The notes under the pieces: model-generated
What the model saw: only the letters and a program-made list of their open reading frames with translations
Database searches by the model: none
Told to the model about the DNA's origin: nothing
Made by a program: the position numbers and the translations under genes
In this document: piece by piece, positions 26,282-33,521 of the stretch
Numbering within the stretch: position 1 is the stretch's first letter
How the letters are laid out: each line of letters starts with the position of its first letter
Assembly: GCF_014647835.1 (NCBI RefSeq)
Contig: NZ_BMPY01000005.1
Location: 1-64,000 of the forward strand
DNA from: Microbispora rosea subsp. aerata
GTDB lineage: Bacteria; Actinomycetota; Actinomycetes; Streptosporangiales; Streptosporangiaceae
DNA length: 64,000 nt
Direction of reading: 5' to 3'

Positions 26282-26632
26282 TCAGTCCTCCTGGTGGTGA
26301 GGCGCTGGGTCGGAAGCGAGCAACTCGTCGATGCGGGCGATACGGCCACGCCAGATCTGTTCCAGCTCGGTGAGCATGGACGCCACCGACCGCACCGCCG
26401 TCACGTCGCCGCTGGCCAGTTGCTCGCGCCCGCTGCGCCGCTTGACGAGCAGGCCGGCCCTCTCCAGTACGGCGACATGCTTCTGCACCGCTGCGAAGCT
26501 CATGTCGTACTTCGCCGCGAGAGCGGAAACCGAGTGCTCCCCGGCCAGCACCCTTCGCATGATGTCGCGCCGGGTCCGGTCGGAGAGGGCGTGGAACAGA
26601 GCGTCGGCCCGCTCCTCGTCGATCTCGGTCAC
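26282..26632 (-). CDS. ArsR-family (SdpR-like) transcriptional regulator
   Basis: 116 residues, winged helix 10-85 (LFHALSDRTRRDIMRRVL; SFAAVQKHVAVLERAGLL). No cysteine metal site, so it is the metal-independent type that travels with AHSA1-like proteins. GTG 26632 is preceded by TACGTT at 6 nt and a 24-bp perfect palindrome. Confidence 0.9.
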   Translation of the reverse strand: MTEIDEERADALFHALSDRTRRDIMRRVLAGEHSVSALAAKYDMSFAAVQKHVAVLERAGLLVKRRSGREQLASGDVTAVRSVASMLTELEQIWRGRIARIDELLASDPAPHHQED

Positions 26633-26639
26633 ATGACTA

Positions 26640-26663
26640 ACGTACAACCAATTGGTTGTACGT
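26640..26663. promoter_or_regulatory. 24-bp perfect palindrome, ArsR operator
   Basis: Perfect palindrome with half-site ACGTACAACCAA. Its left end overlaps the -10 (26639-26644 on the minus strand). Repressor binding would block the leaderless arsR–SRPBCC transcript. Confidence 0.75.
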
Positions 26664-27149
26664 GTCGAGAGGCTAGTGCCATGTCTGTACGTCTCGGGTT
26701 GACGTCGAATGCTCCGGCACGGCGCAGGCGGCGTGGCCCGCACCGGCAGCGCTGCGGTGCGGGCAACCAGGGGGGCTCGGGCGGGTTGGCCACTCCGCAG
26801 GACCACGCACACAGTACGAGGAGTACGTGCGCGGGCATGGAAAATGTCCCCCGCGCTCAGCGCAAGGGACCCTCGCAGAAGTCGACCGAAACGCCCGCCC
26901 CGAATCCGGCGCACCCCGGAAGCATCGCCGGGTCGACCCACATCCTGCGCGTCCGGCGTGGTGTGTGAGGTGGCGCCGGGGCGTCGTCGGGATGCGGCAC
27001 GCGGAGGCGTCGCTGAGTCAGTTCACACCTGGTGGTGTGTGGGGTGGCGGCTGCCGTGAGGACGGGGCGCGGCCCGGAAGTGTCGCCGGGTCGGCCCGCG
27101 TCGGCATGCCCCGCCGGTGGCGCGTGCGAAGTGGTCGCCGGGTGTTGGC
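26664..27149. other. Intergenic region without a gene
   Basis: 486 bp. No frame has credible start, ribosome site and codon bias. Two diverged copies of a GGAAG(C/T)(A/G)TCGCCGGGTCG stretch near 26,916 and 27,077 are the only structure seen. Confidence 0.5.
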
Positions 27150-27755
27150 TCAGCGGTCGCGGCGGCGCCGGATCCTACCGCTCACTCCGCCGAACAGCGC
27201 CATGCCCTTGAGCACGATCACCGGAGCGGACGGGTCGACGTTCGGGCTGTTGTGCACGTCGAAGCCGCCGAAGACGCCGACGCCCTGGCAGCGCACCTCG
27301 GCTCCCTCGGGCAGGATGATCTCGGCCCCGCCGAAGATCGCATTGATTGTGATCTCGACCTCTTTCGCCTCGAACTCGGCCTCGGTCAGGTCGAACCGTA
27401 CGCCGCCGAAGACGGCCAGGGCCTTGGTGCGCCGCCGTACCCGCCAGCGGCCCCTGCGGTCGGCGCCGCCGAAGACGGCGATGATGTTGTCCGGCTCGGT
27501 GCTCGCGCTCGGCGCGTACGACACCGGGCCGGCGGCCGGCTGGTGCCGCTCGACCTGGAGGTCGTGGGTGAGGACGTCGAGCTCCCCCACGGTCTTGACC
27601 TGGTAGAGCCTGTCCAGACGCTCGGAATACTCCTCGTGGCTCAGCTGACCGGTGCTCAGGGCCTCGCCGAGTATGGCGGCGACCCGGTCTCTGTCGTTGT
27701 CCGAGGCGCGCAGGTGAGACGTCGGGGAGTCGCGACGCTGAGGGGCATTGTCCAT
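27150..27755 (-). CDS. DUF1707 / LiaF-like cell-wall-stress domain protein
   Basis: 201 residues. N-terminal DUF1707 (LRASDNDRDRVAAILGEAL, HEEYSERLDRLYQVKTVGEL), then the LiaF/DUF2154-like beta-repeat with AVFGG, INAIFGGAEI, GVGVFGGFDV and GMALFGGVSG. No membrane segment. Probably a cytosolic/peripheral partner of envelope-stress regulation. ATG 27755 follows TATCGT by 7 nt. Confidence 0.88.
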   Translation of the reverse strand: MDNAPQRRDSPTSHLRASDNDRDRVAAILGEALSTGQLSHEEYSERLDRLYQVKTVGELDVLTHDLQVERHQPAAGPVSYAPSASTEPDNIIAVFGGADRRGRWRVRRRTKALAVFGGVRFDLTEAEFEAKEVEITINAIFGGAEIILPEGAEVRCQGVGVFGGFDVHNSPNVDPSAPVIVLKGMALFGGVSGRIRRRRDR

Positions 27756-27762
27756 GCCAGTC

Positions 27763-27768
27763 ACGATA
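27763..27768 (-). promoter_or_regulatory. -10 element of DUF1707 gene (leaderless)
   Basis: TATCGT on the minus strand, then exactly 7 nt, then ATG 27755. Confidence 0.5.
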
Positions 27769-28068
27769 GTTCTCAATCGGCCCGAAAGGAGAGCGTCCAA
27801 CTCCACGACAGCCGACGCCGAGCCCGCCTAGGTGATGCCGCGAACCCCGTCGCCGCGTGAGCCGCCCAGCTCATGGACTTCCCGTACGGCGAGCAGCGTT
27901 GGCCCAAGGGCTACGGCCGCGTGTTTGACGGGGCGCCGCCGACGGAGCGGAAACCGGTCGGCTCCGCCGGTTCCCCGCACCGCGCGTGACGGGCCCGGCA
28001 CAACCGCGCGGGCCCCTTCCCCGGCGCCTCCGCCTGCTGACCCGTGGCTCAGCCCGGCTCGGCGCGGC

Positions 28069-28107
28069 GCGCGGGCCCCTTCCCGAGCGCGGGGAAGGGG
28101 CCCGCGC
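28069..28107 (-). terminator. Terminator after azoreductase gene
   Basis: 16-bp stem (28069-28084 with 28092-28107, arm GCGCGGGCCCCTTCCC) and 7-nt loop, downstream of the gene ending at 28136. Confidence 0.75.
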
Positions 28108-28135
28108 CTGCCGGACAGCCGCGTCTGCCGGGGCC

Positions 28136-28780
28136 TTACGCGACGGCGGCGGGAGTCCAGAGGCTGTCGATCGCCTGCTCCGCCGCCGCGAGGCTCTTGT
28201 CGGCGAGCGGAATCAGCTCGGCCATCGACGGTGTGACGTGGGCGAGGGTGAGCTCCGCCGTGATGAAGCGCGGCCGCAGGCCCGTCAAGGAAAGGCCGTG
28301 CGGAAGCCACGGCTCCGCGTGGTCCCATCCCTCGCGGGGTGTCCCCGCCCCGTAGCCGCCGCCGCGACTGGCGAGGACCACGAAGTCGCGCCCGCCCAGC
28401 AGGCCCTCGCCCGTCTCGGGGTCGTACGAGAGCCCGGGGGCGATGAGGTGATCGACCCAGGACTTCACGGAGCTGGGCGCGCCGTAGTTGTAGAGCGGGA
28501 GCCCGAGCACGATCGTGTCGGCCTCCTTCACCTCGCCGACCAACTGCTCCGTCAACGCCCATGAGGCCGCTTGGGCCGGAGTGTGCTGCTCGCGTGGGAT
28601 GCCCCTGGCCAGGCCGGTCTCCTCGTCGAGATGGGGGAGCGGGGCGCGGCCCAGGTCGCGGTAGGTGACGGTGCCCCCGGGGTGCGCGGCGCGCCAGGCG
28701 CTGACGGCCCGCGCGGTGAGCTTGCGACTGACGGAACGCTCGCCCTGGATGCTCGCGTCGATGTGCAGCAGGTGAGGCAT
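28136..28780 (-). CDS. azoR: FMN-dependent NADH-azoreductase/quinone reductase
   Basis: 214 residues, flavodoxin-like fold: HIDASIQGERSVSRKLT (phosphate loop, residues 6-22), LPLYNYGAPSSVKSWVDHLI (FMN region near 96-115) and SRGGGYGAGTP (near 140). Reduces quinones/azo compounds with NADH. Divergent from a MarR regulator, a common sensor–enzyme pair for quinone or aromatic stress. Confidence 0.88.
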   Translation of the reverse strand: MPHLLHIDASIQGERSVSRKLTARAVSAWRAAHPGGTVTYRDLGRAPLPHLDEETGLARGIPREQHTPAQAASWALTEQLVGEVKEADTIVLGLPLYNYGAPSSVKSWVDHLIAPGLSYDPETGEGLLGGRDFVVLASRGGGYGAGTPREGWDHAEPWLPHGLSLTGLRPRFITAELTLAHVTPSMAELIPLADKSLAAAEQAIDSLWTPAAVA

Positions 28781-28816
28781 TGCTTTACCTTTCGCAGATG
28801 GTTGATGCAGCACCAA

Positions 28817-28857
28817 TGATTAGTCTCCAGTCCATCGCAGGTCAAGTCGGTTAAGGT
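28817..28857. promoter_or_regulatory. Overlapping divergent promoters azoR / marR
   Basis: For azoR (minus): TTGACC (28840-28845), 17-bp spacer, TAATCA (28817-28822). For marR (plus): TAAGGT at 28852-28857, 6 nt before ATG 28864. The two overlap, so one bound MarR dimer could shut both. Confidence 0.5.
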
Positions 28858-28863
28858 TGAGCC

Positions 28864-29343
28864 ATGGGGTCCCTGCCCGTCGTCAACCAGCCGGTGCACC
28901 GGTGCGGCGCGTTGCTCGAGCACCTCGCGCGCCGACTGCGTCTTCGCTCCGAGTCGGTGCTCGCGCCGCTCGGCCTGCGCCCCCGCCATCTCGTCGCCCT
29001 CACCGTGCTGCGGGACCGCGGCGGAAGCACCCAGCAGGCGCTCGCGAGCACGCTGGAGATGGACGGGACCAACGTCGTCGGGCTGCTCAACGACCTGGAG
29101 GCCGAGAAGCTGATCGAGCGGCGGCGGTCGCCGGAGGATCGCCGCAGGCATGTCGTCGAGCTCACCGAGGCCGGTGCGAAGCGGCTCGCGAAGGCCGAGT
29201 TCGCGCTGGCGGCGGTCGAGGACGAGGTGCTCGGCGCGCTCGATCACGACCAGCGCGAGACCCTGTACGGCCTGCTCCGGAAGGCGGTCACCGGCGCGTG
29301 CGCCGAGGTGCCCGCGTGCGAGGAGACCACGCCGTCCTGCTGA
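28864..29343 (+). CDS. MarR-family transcriptional regulator
   Basis: 159 residues. Winged helix with TQQALASTLEMDGTNVVGLL (recognition helix) and the wing RRRSPEDRRRHVVELTEAG, flanked by dimerisation helices. Two cysteines near the C-terminus (GACAEVPACEETTPSC, three Cys in all) might sense oxidants; this is inference. Divergent from azoR. Confidence 0.9.
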   Translation: MGSLPVVNQPVHRCGALLEHLARRLRLRSESVLAPLGLRPRHLVALTVLRDRGGSTQQALASTLEMDGTNVVGLLNDLEAEKLIERRRSPEDRRRHVVELTEAGAKRLAKAEFALAAVEDEVLGALDHDQRETLYGLLRKAVTGACAEVPACEETTPSC

Positions 29344-29564
29344 CGGCGAGGCGGCCTGCCCCGGAGCGCGGGCAGGGACGGCTTCGGCCGGCTGATCCGT
29401 CGTACGCGAGCGGGGATTCGCGGGCGTCGCGTTCGCGGCGCGTCGCCCTCGCCGATCGTCGCGGAGTTTCCGCGCTGTGACCCATGCCGCGCACGCCCAG
29501 AGGTGGTTGACCTGGACCGCCCCTCGTCCGCCCGCCTGTGCACCCTCCGCGGCAGTATGGCGGC

Positions 29565-30794
29565 GTGACCAAAGGATCACAACTGTGGCGCAACCGGGAT
29601 TTCTCCATCTTCTGGGCGTCCCAGACGCTGTCGGTCGCGGGTGACTCGTTCGCTCTGATCGCCGTACCGCTGCTCGTGCTGCACACGACCGGGTCGGTGG
29701 CGCAGATGGGCCTGCTGACCGGTGTGGCGAGCGCGGCGTCGGTCGTGTCGGGGGTGTTCGCCGGCGTCCTCGTCGACCGGATAGACCGCAGGCGCCTGCT
29801 GATCTGGTGTGATCTGGCGAGGATGGCGTTGTATGGCCTCGTCCCCGCGGCCTGGGTCTTCGGCCCGCAGATTTGGCTGCTCTACATCGTCTTGCCGCTG
29901 TGCGAGGCGATCGGCATGGTCTTCCAGGTGGCGTACGTGACGGCGGTGCGCGGGCTGGTCGACGCCGATCACATCACGGAGGCCAACGGGCGGCTGGGAG
30001 CCACCGCCGCGGCGGCCGGGGTCGGCGGGCCGCTGCTGGCCGGTGTGGTGGCGGGCTGGTTCGGCTCGACCGCGGCGATCGCGATCAACGCCGCCGGCTT
30101 CGGCGTCTCCGCGCTGGGCATTGCGCTGATCCGGCTGCGCACGCCGTCGTCACCCGCGCCGGAGGAGGCACGCGGGACCTGGCAGGAGCTCCTCGCCGGG
30201 GCCCGCTTCCTGTGGCGGCAGCCGGTGTTGCGCGCGCTGACCGTCTTGCTGTCGTTCTTCATCTTCCTGACCCTCGGGCTGACCGACGTGCTGATCTACC
30301 ACCTCAAGCACGACCTCCATCAGCCCGACGGCGCCGTGGGGGTGGTGCTCGGCGTCGCCGCCCTGGGCACCGTCGCGGGCTCGCTCCTCGTCGGCCCGGT
30401 GCGCCGCAGGCTGGGCTTCGGCGTGTGCTGGATCGGGGCGATCGCGGTCGCCGGGGTCGCCATCGCCGGGCTCGGCCTGTCCACGGCCGTGCCGGTGGCC
30501 GCGGCGGCGGCCGCCGCCTACCTCGCCTGCACCAGCGTGGCCGGGATCTGCTCGATGTCGCTGCGCCAGCAGGTCACCCCCGACCACCTGCTGGGCAGGG
30601 TCACCTCGGCGTTCTGGACGATCCACTTCTCGCTGGGTCCGGCCGGCGCGGCCGTGCTGACCTGGGGCGCGCAGCACCACGGGGTCGCGGTGGTGTGCCT
30701 GCTGGCCGGTGCGGCCTGCCTGCTGATCGCGGTGGCCGCGTTCTTCACGCCGATCCGCCAGCCGAACCCGGAGCTGTCCGGCGCCACCGGCTGA
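29565..30794 (+). CDS. MFS transporter (multidrug-type)
   Basis: 409 residues, 12 predicted membrane helices. Typical start NRDFSIFWASQTLSVAGDSF and motif A-like GVLVDRIDRRRLLIWCD after helix 2; SLRQQVTPDHLLGRVTSAFW is the matching loop of the enterobactin/macrolide-exporter (EntS/MefA-like) group. The substrate is unknown. GTG 29565 is preferred to the upstream ATG because it matches the family start. Confidence 0.9.
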   Translation: MTKGSQLWRNRDFSIFWASQTLSVAGDSFALIAVPLLVLHTTGSVAQMGLLTGVASAASVVSGVFAGVLVDRIDRRRLLIWCDLARMALYGLVPAAWVFGPQIWLLYIVLPLCEAIGMVFQVAYVTAVRGLVDADHITEANGRLGATAAAAGVGGPLLAGVVAGWFGSTAAIAINAAGFGVSALGIALIRLRTPSSPAPEEARGTWQELLAGARFLWRQPVLRALTVLLSFFIFLTLGLTDVLIYHLKHDLHQPDGAVGVVLGVAALGTVAGSLLVGPVRRRLGFGVCWIGAIAVAGVAIAGLGLSTAVPVAAAAAAAYLACTSVAGICSMSLRQQVTPDHLLGRVTSAFWTIHFSLGPAGAAVLTWGAQHHGVAVVCLLAGAACLLIAVAAFFTPIRQPNPELSGATG

Positions 30795-30821
30795 CGCCCC
30801 GCGCCGCACAGGCGCGGGGCG
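30795..30821. terminator. Bidirectional terminator
   Basis: 11-bp stem CGCCCCGCGCC / GGCGCGGGGCG with a 5-nt loop directly after the MFS stop, facing the convergent monooxygenase gene. Confidence 0.75.
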
Positions 30822-30872
30822 CGCAACCGCTCTGACCGGCGCACAATCACGCTTACCGACGCGCGACCGCTC

Positions 30873-32411
30873 TTACCGTGCTGCGCCGAACGACGAGGTC
30901 AACGCCGTACGCAGGGAGTCGAGCTCTTTCGTGTCCGGCCGCGGTGAGTCCGAGGCCCAGGCCACATAGCAGTCGGGGCGCAGCAGCAGCGCGGTGGGCA
31001 GACCTTCCCGGCTCGCCTTGGCGGTGACGAGGTCCACCCGGTCGCGCCAGCCGTCGAGTGCCCCGGACAACGCGGTGTCCGGCGTCAGGTCGAGGAGCAG
31101 CGGCCGGGCCGTCCTGGTCAGCTCGGCCAGCCGTACGGAACCGGTCGCCGTCTCCAGCACGAGGTCGGGGGCCGGGCGACCGGTGAGGGGGTGTGTCCCT
31201 TCGAGGGCATACCTGATGTCCGCGCCGGACATCATGTCCGCGATGTGCTTGACGGTGCGCTCGTCGCGCAGCAGCTCGCCGAACAGCACGCGCAGCGCGG
31301 TGACCTCCGGCCCGGGGGCGATGAGCGCCGACTGCGCCTGCGTGTGCATGACCACGCGTTCGGCCGCCGGCCGCCGCTCGGTCTCGTACGTGTCGAGCAG
31401 GCCGGGCGGGGCCCATCCCCGGACCTCGGCGGCGAGCTTCCAGCCCAAATTGATCGCGTCCTGGAGGCCCAGGTTGAGGCCGGGGCCGCCGATCGCGCTG
31501 TGCACGTGCGCGGCGTCGCCGAGCAGCAGCACCCGGCCGTCGCGGAAGCGCTCCGCCAGGCGGGTGTTCCCGCCGACCAGGCGGCGCAACAGGTGAGGCC
31601 CCGGGCCCTCGGGCGGCCCGAACGGCAGGTCGGCGCCGAGCACCCGGCGTACGCTCTCGCGCAGCTCGTCCAGGCTCATCGGCCGGTCGCCGCCGTCCCC
31701 GTGCCACTCGGTGGTGTGGATGAGCGCCCCGGTGGGGAACGGCGCGTACGTGAACAGGCCGTGGTCGGTGCGGTGGTGCATGAACGGCGGGATCGGCCCG
31801 TAGCCCGGCACGTTCAGCCCGCCGGTGGCGGGGTCGGTCAGCTCGGCGGGCACGGTGACGTGCGCGGTGCGGGAGATGGAGTCGTCCTTGGTCACCCCGG
31901 GGAAGCCGATGCCGCACAGCGTGCGGGTGAGGCTGTGCCCGCCGTCCGCGCCGACGAGGTAGCGGGCTCGCAGCCGGTAGGGCCCCTCGGGGCCGGCGAC
32001 CTCCACGGTGACGCCGTCGTCGTCCTGGGAGAGGCCGGTCAGCTCGTGTCCGCGGCGGATCTCCACCTCGAGTTCGCGGGCGCGCTCCTCGAGGACCTGC
32101 TCGATGCGCCGCTGCGGCACCGGCAGTGTGTACAGCGTGTTGTCGTCGAGTTTGCCCAGGTTGAGGGGCATCGCACCGAACACGAAGCCCGGGCTCGGCC
32201 GGGGCGGTTCGGCGCCGCCGCTCAGGCGCTCGTACAGCCCACGGCGGTCGAGGGCCAGTACGACCTGGCCGACGAGCCCGTTGGCCCGGTTCGCCTTGGT
32301 CTGCTCGTGCAGGCGTTCCAGCACGATCGGCCGTGCTCCGGCCAGGCTCAGCTCGCAGGCGAGCATCAGCCCGTTCGGCCCGGCTCCGGCGATCACGACG
32401 TCGGGGGTCAT
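30873..32411 (-). CDS. FAD-dependent aromatic monooxygenase (PheA/TfdB, RdmE-like)
   Basis: 512 residues. FAD Rossmann motif VIAGAGPNGLMLACEL (residues 5-20), DG motif VGADGGHSLTR (about 157-167), GD motif LLLGDAAHVHSAIGGPGLNL (near 282-301) and a thioredoxin-like C-terminal domain. Hydroxylates aromatic substrates with NAD(P)H; homologues include polyketide and rifampicin hydroxylases. Strong GAGGAGG before ATG 32411. The TetR gene upstream is its likely regulator. Confidence 0.88.
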   Translation of the reverse strand: MTPDVVIAGAGPNGLMLACELSLAGARPIVLERLHEQTKANRANGLVGQVVLALDRRGLYERLSGGAEPPRPSPGFVFGAMPLNLGKLDDNTLYTLPVPQRRIEQVLEERARELEVEIRRGHELTGLSQDDDGVTVEVAGPEGPYRLRARYLVGADGGHSLTRTLCGIGFPGVTKDDSISRTAHVTVPAELTDPATGGLNVPGYGPIPPFMHHRTDHGLFTYAPFPTGALIHTTEWHGDGGDRPMSLDELRESVRRVLGADLPFGPPEGPGPHLLRRLVGGNTRLAERFRDGRVLLLGDAAHVHSAIGGPGLNLGLQDAINLGWKLAAEVRGWAPPGLLDTYETERRPAAERVVMHTQAQSALIAPGPEVTALRVLFGELLRDERTVKHIADMMSGADIRYALEGTHPLTGRPAPDLVLETATGSVRLAELTRTARPLLLDLTPDTALSGALDGWRDRVDLVTAKASREGLPTALLLRPDCYVAWASDSPRPDTKELDSLRTALTSSFGAAR

Positions 32412-32469
32412 GCGGTCCTCCTCGGGGGTTTCGGGCATGCGAAGAGCGCGGACATGGCGAAGAGAAGGC

Positions 32470-32567
32470 GTGGCGGATTCACCACGCGGCGGGTTCATCA
32501 CGCGGCGGGTTCACCAGGTTCACCGCGTGGCGGGGTCACCGGGTTCACCGCGTGGCGGGTTCACGAC
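32470..32567 (-). repeat. 16/25-bp tandem repeats in monooxygenase leader
   Basis: Plus-strand units GTGGCGGATTCACCAC, GCGGCGGGTTCATCAC, two 25-bp units (GCGGCGGGTTCACCA or GTGGCGGGGTCACCG plus GGTTCACCGC) and GTGGCGGGTTCACGAC follow without gaps. They lie about 60 nt before the monooxygenase start, in the untranslated leader. Confidence 0.75.
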
Positions 32568-32806
32568 GCGGCACGCGTACGGCGTGACACATGTGCGGCG
32601 TGGCACGTGTAGACGGCGTGGCCGCGAAAGGCGCGGCGCGTGTACGGCGCGGTCCCGGCTCGTGGCGGGACGGTGTGATCGGGGGTGGGACGACGCCCGG
32701 GTCAGGGCGTGAAAGGCCGGGCGGCGTGCCGATCCGGCACGTGACGGGAAACGGTGGTCTTCAGTTGCCGACTATCCGATGTCGAACGCCCGGGAGCGTT
32801 CGTCTG

Positions 32807-33430
32807 TCAGGGCTCGGGCAGCCCGGCGGCGAGCCGTCCGATCGCGTCTTCGACGAGCGGTTTTATGGACACCGGCGGATCGGCCCGCAACCACTGGTCC
32901 ATCGCCACCCTGATCGCGGCCCCGGTCGCGCCCGCCACCAGGCGCGGATAGAGGTCGCGGGTGACGTCGGTGCCGGTCCGCTCGGCGATGGCCGCGGCCA
33001 GCTCCTCCTCGGCGATGGCGTTGGCCTTGAGCATCTCGCCCAGCAGCGAGGGCTCTTGGATCATGAGGCGGATGCCGGTCTGCCACTGCTGGTCCGGCTG
33101 ACCGTCGCCGTAGTCCTCGCCCAGGGAGAGCTGGGTCAGCACGGCGTTCTTGATGGCCTCCCACAGGGGCTCCGACGCCGGGCGGCGGCGCAGCTCCTGT
33201 GCGAACATCCGGCCGCGGTCGAGGTGCCTGGCGGCGATCGCCTCGCCCTTGCTGGAGAAGTAGTTGTTGAAGGTCCGCGGAGCCACACCCGCTTCCGCGG
33301 CGATGTCCTCGACGCGTACGTTCTCCAGCCCGCGCTCCGCGGCGAGCTTGATCGTCGCCCAGCTCAGCGCGATGCGCGTCTCCTGCTTCTTGCGCTCGCG
33401 CAGTCCCTGGCGCTCGCCTTCCCTGCTCAC
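32807..33430 (-). CDS. TetR-family transcriptional regulator
   Basis: 207 residues. N-terminal HTH (RKKQETRIALSWATIKLAAE; VEDIAAEAGVAPRTFNNYFS) and a C-terminal TetR_C_17-like ligand domain. GTG 33430 is used, not the ATG at 33442, because that ATG is part of the -10 hexamer TATGGT. An inverted repeat lies just upstream. Probably controls itself and the downstream flavin monooxygenase. Confidence 0.9.
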   Translation of the reverse strand: MSREGERQGLRERKKQETRIALSWATIKLAAERGLENVRVEDIAAEAGVAPRTFNNYFSSKGEAIAARHLDRGRMFAQELRRRPASEPLWEAIKNAVLTQLSLGEDYGDGQPDQQWQTGIRLMIQEPSLLGEMLKANAIAEEELAAAIAERTGTDVTRDLYPRLVAGATGAAIRVAMDQWLRADPPVSIKPLVEDAIGRLAAGLPEP

Positions 33431-33437
33431 ATGGACC

Positions 33438-33465
33438 ACCATACGACTACTTGCGTGCGACGCAA
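33438..33465 (-). promoter_or_regulatory. TetR promoter and inverted-repeat operator
   Basis: -10 TATGGT (33438-33443) lies 7 nt before GTG 33430. The perfect inverted repeat TTGCGT-GCG-ACGCAA (33451-33465) sits between -10 and -35. Confidence 0.55.
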
Positions 33466-33521
33466 AGATGCGTGAAGCGTAAATTTGCGGAAGGCGCAGA
33501 TTTCTGCCGATTGGAGAGAGC

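Noticed and set aside
33431-33442. Upstream ATG (33442) as TetR start
   Set aside because: That ATG forms part of the -10 hexamer TATGGT; GTG 33430 is at the proper 7-nt distance and fits the family.
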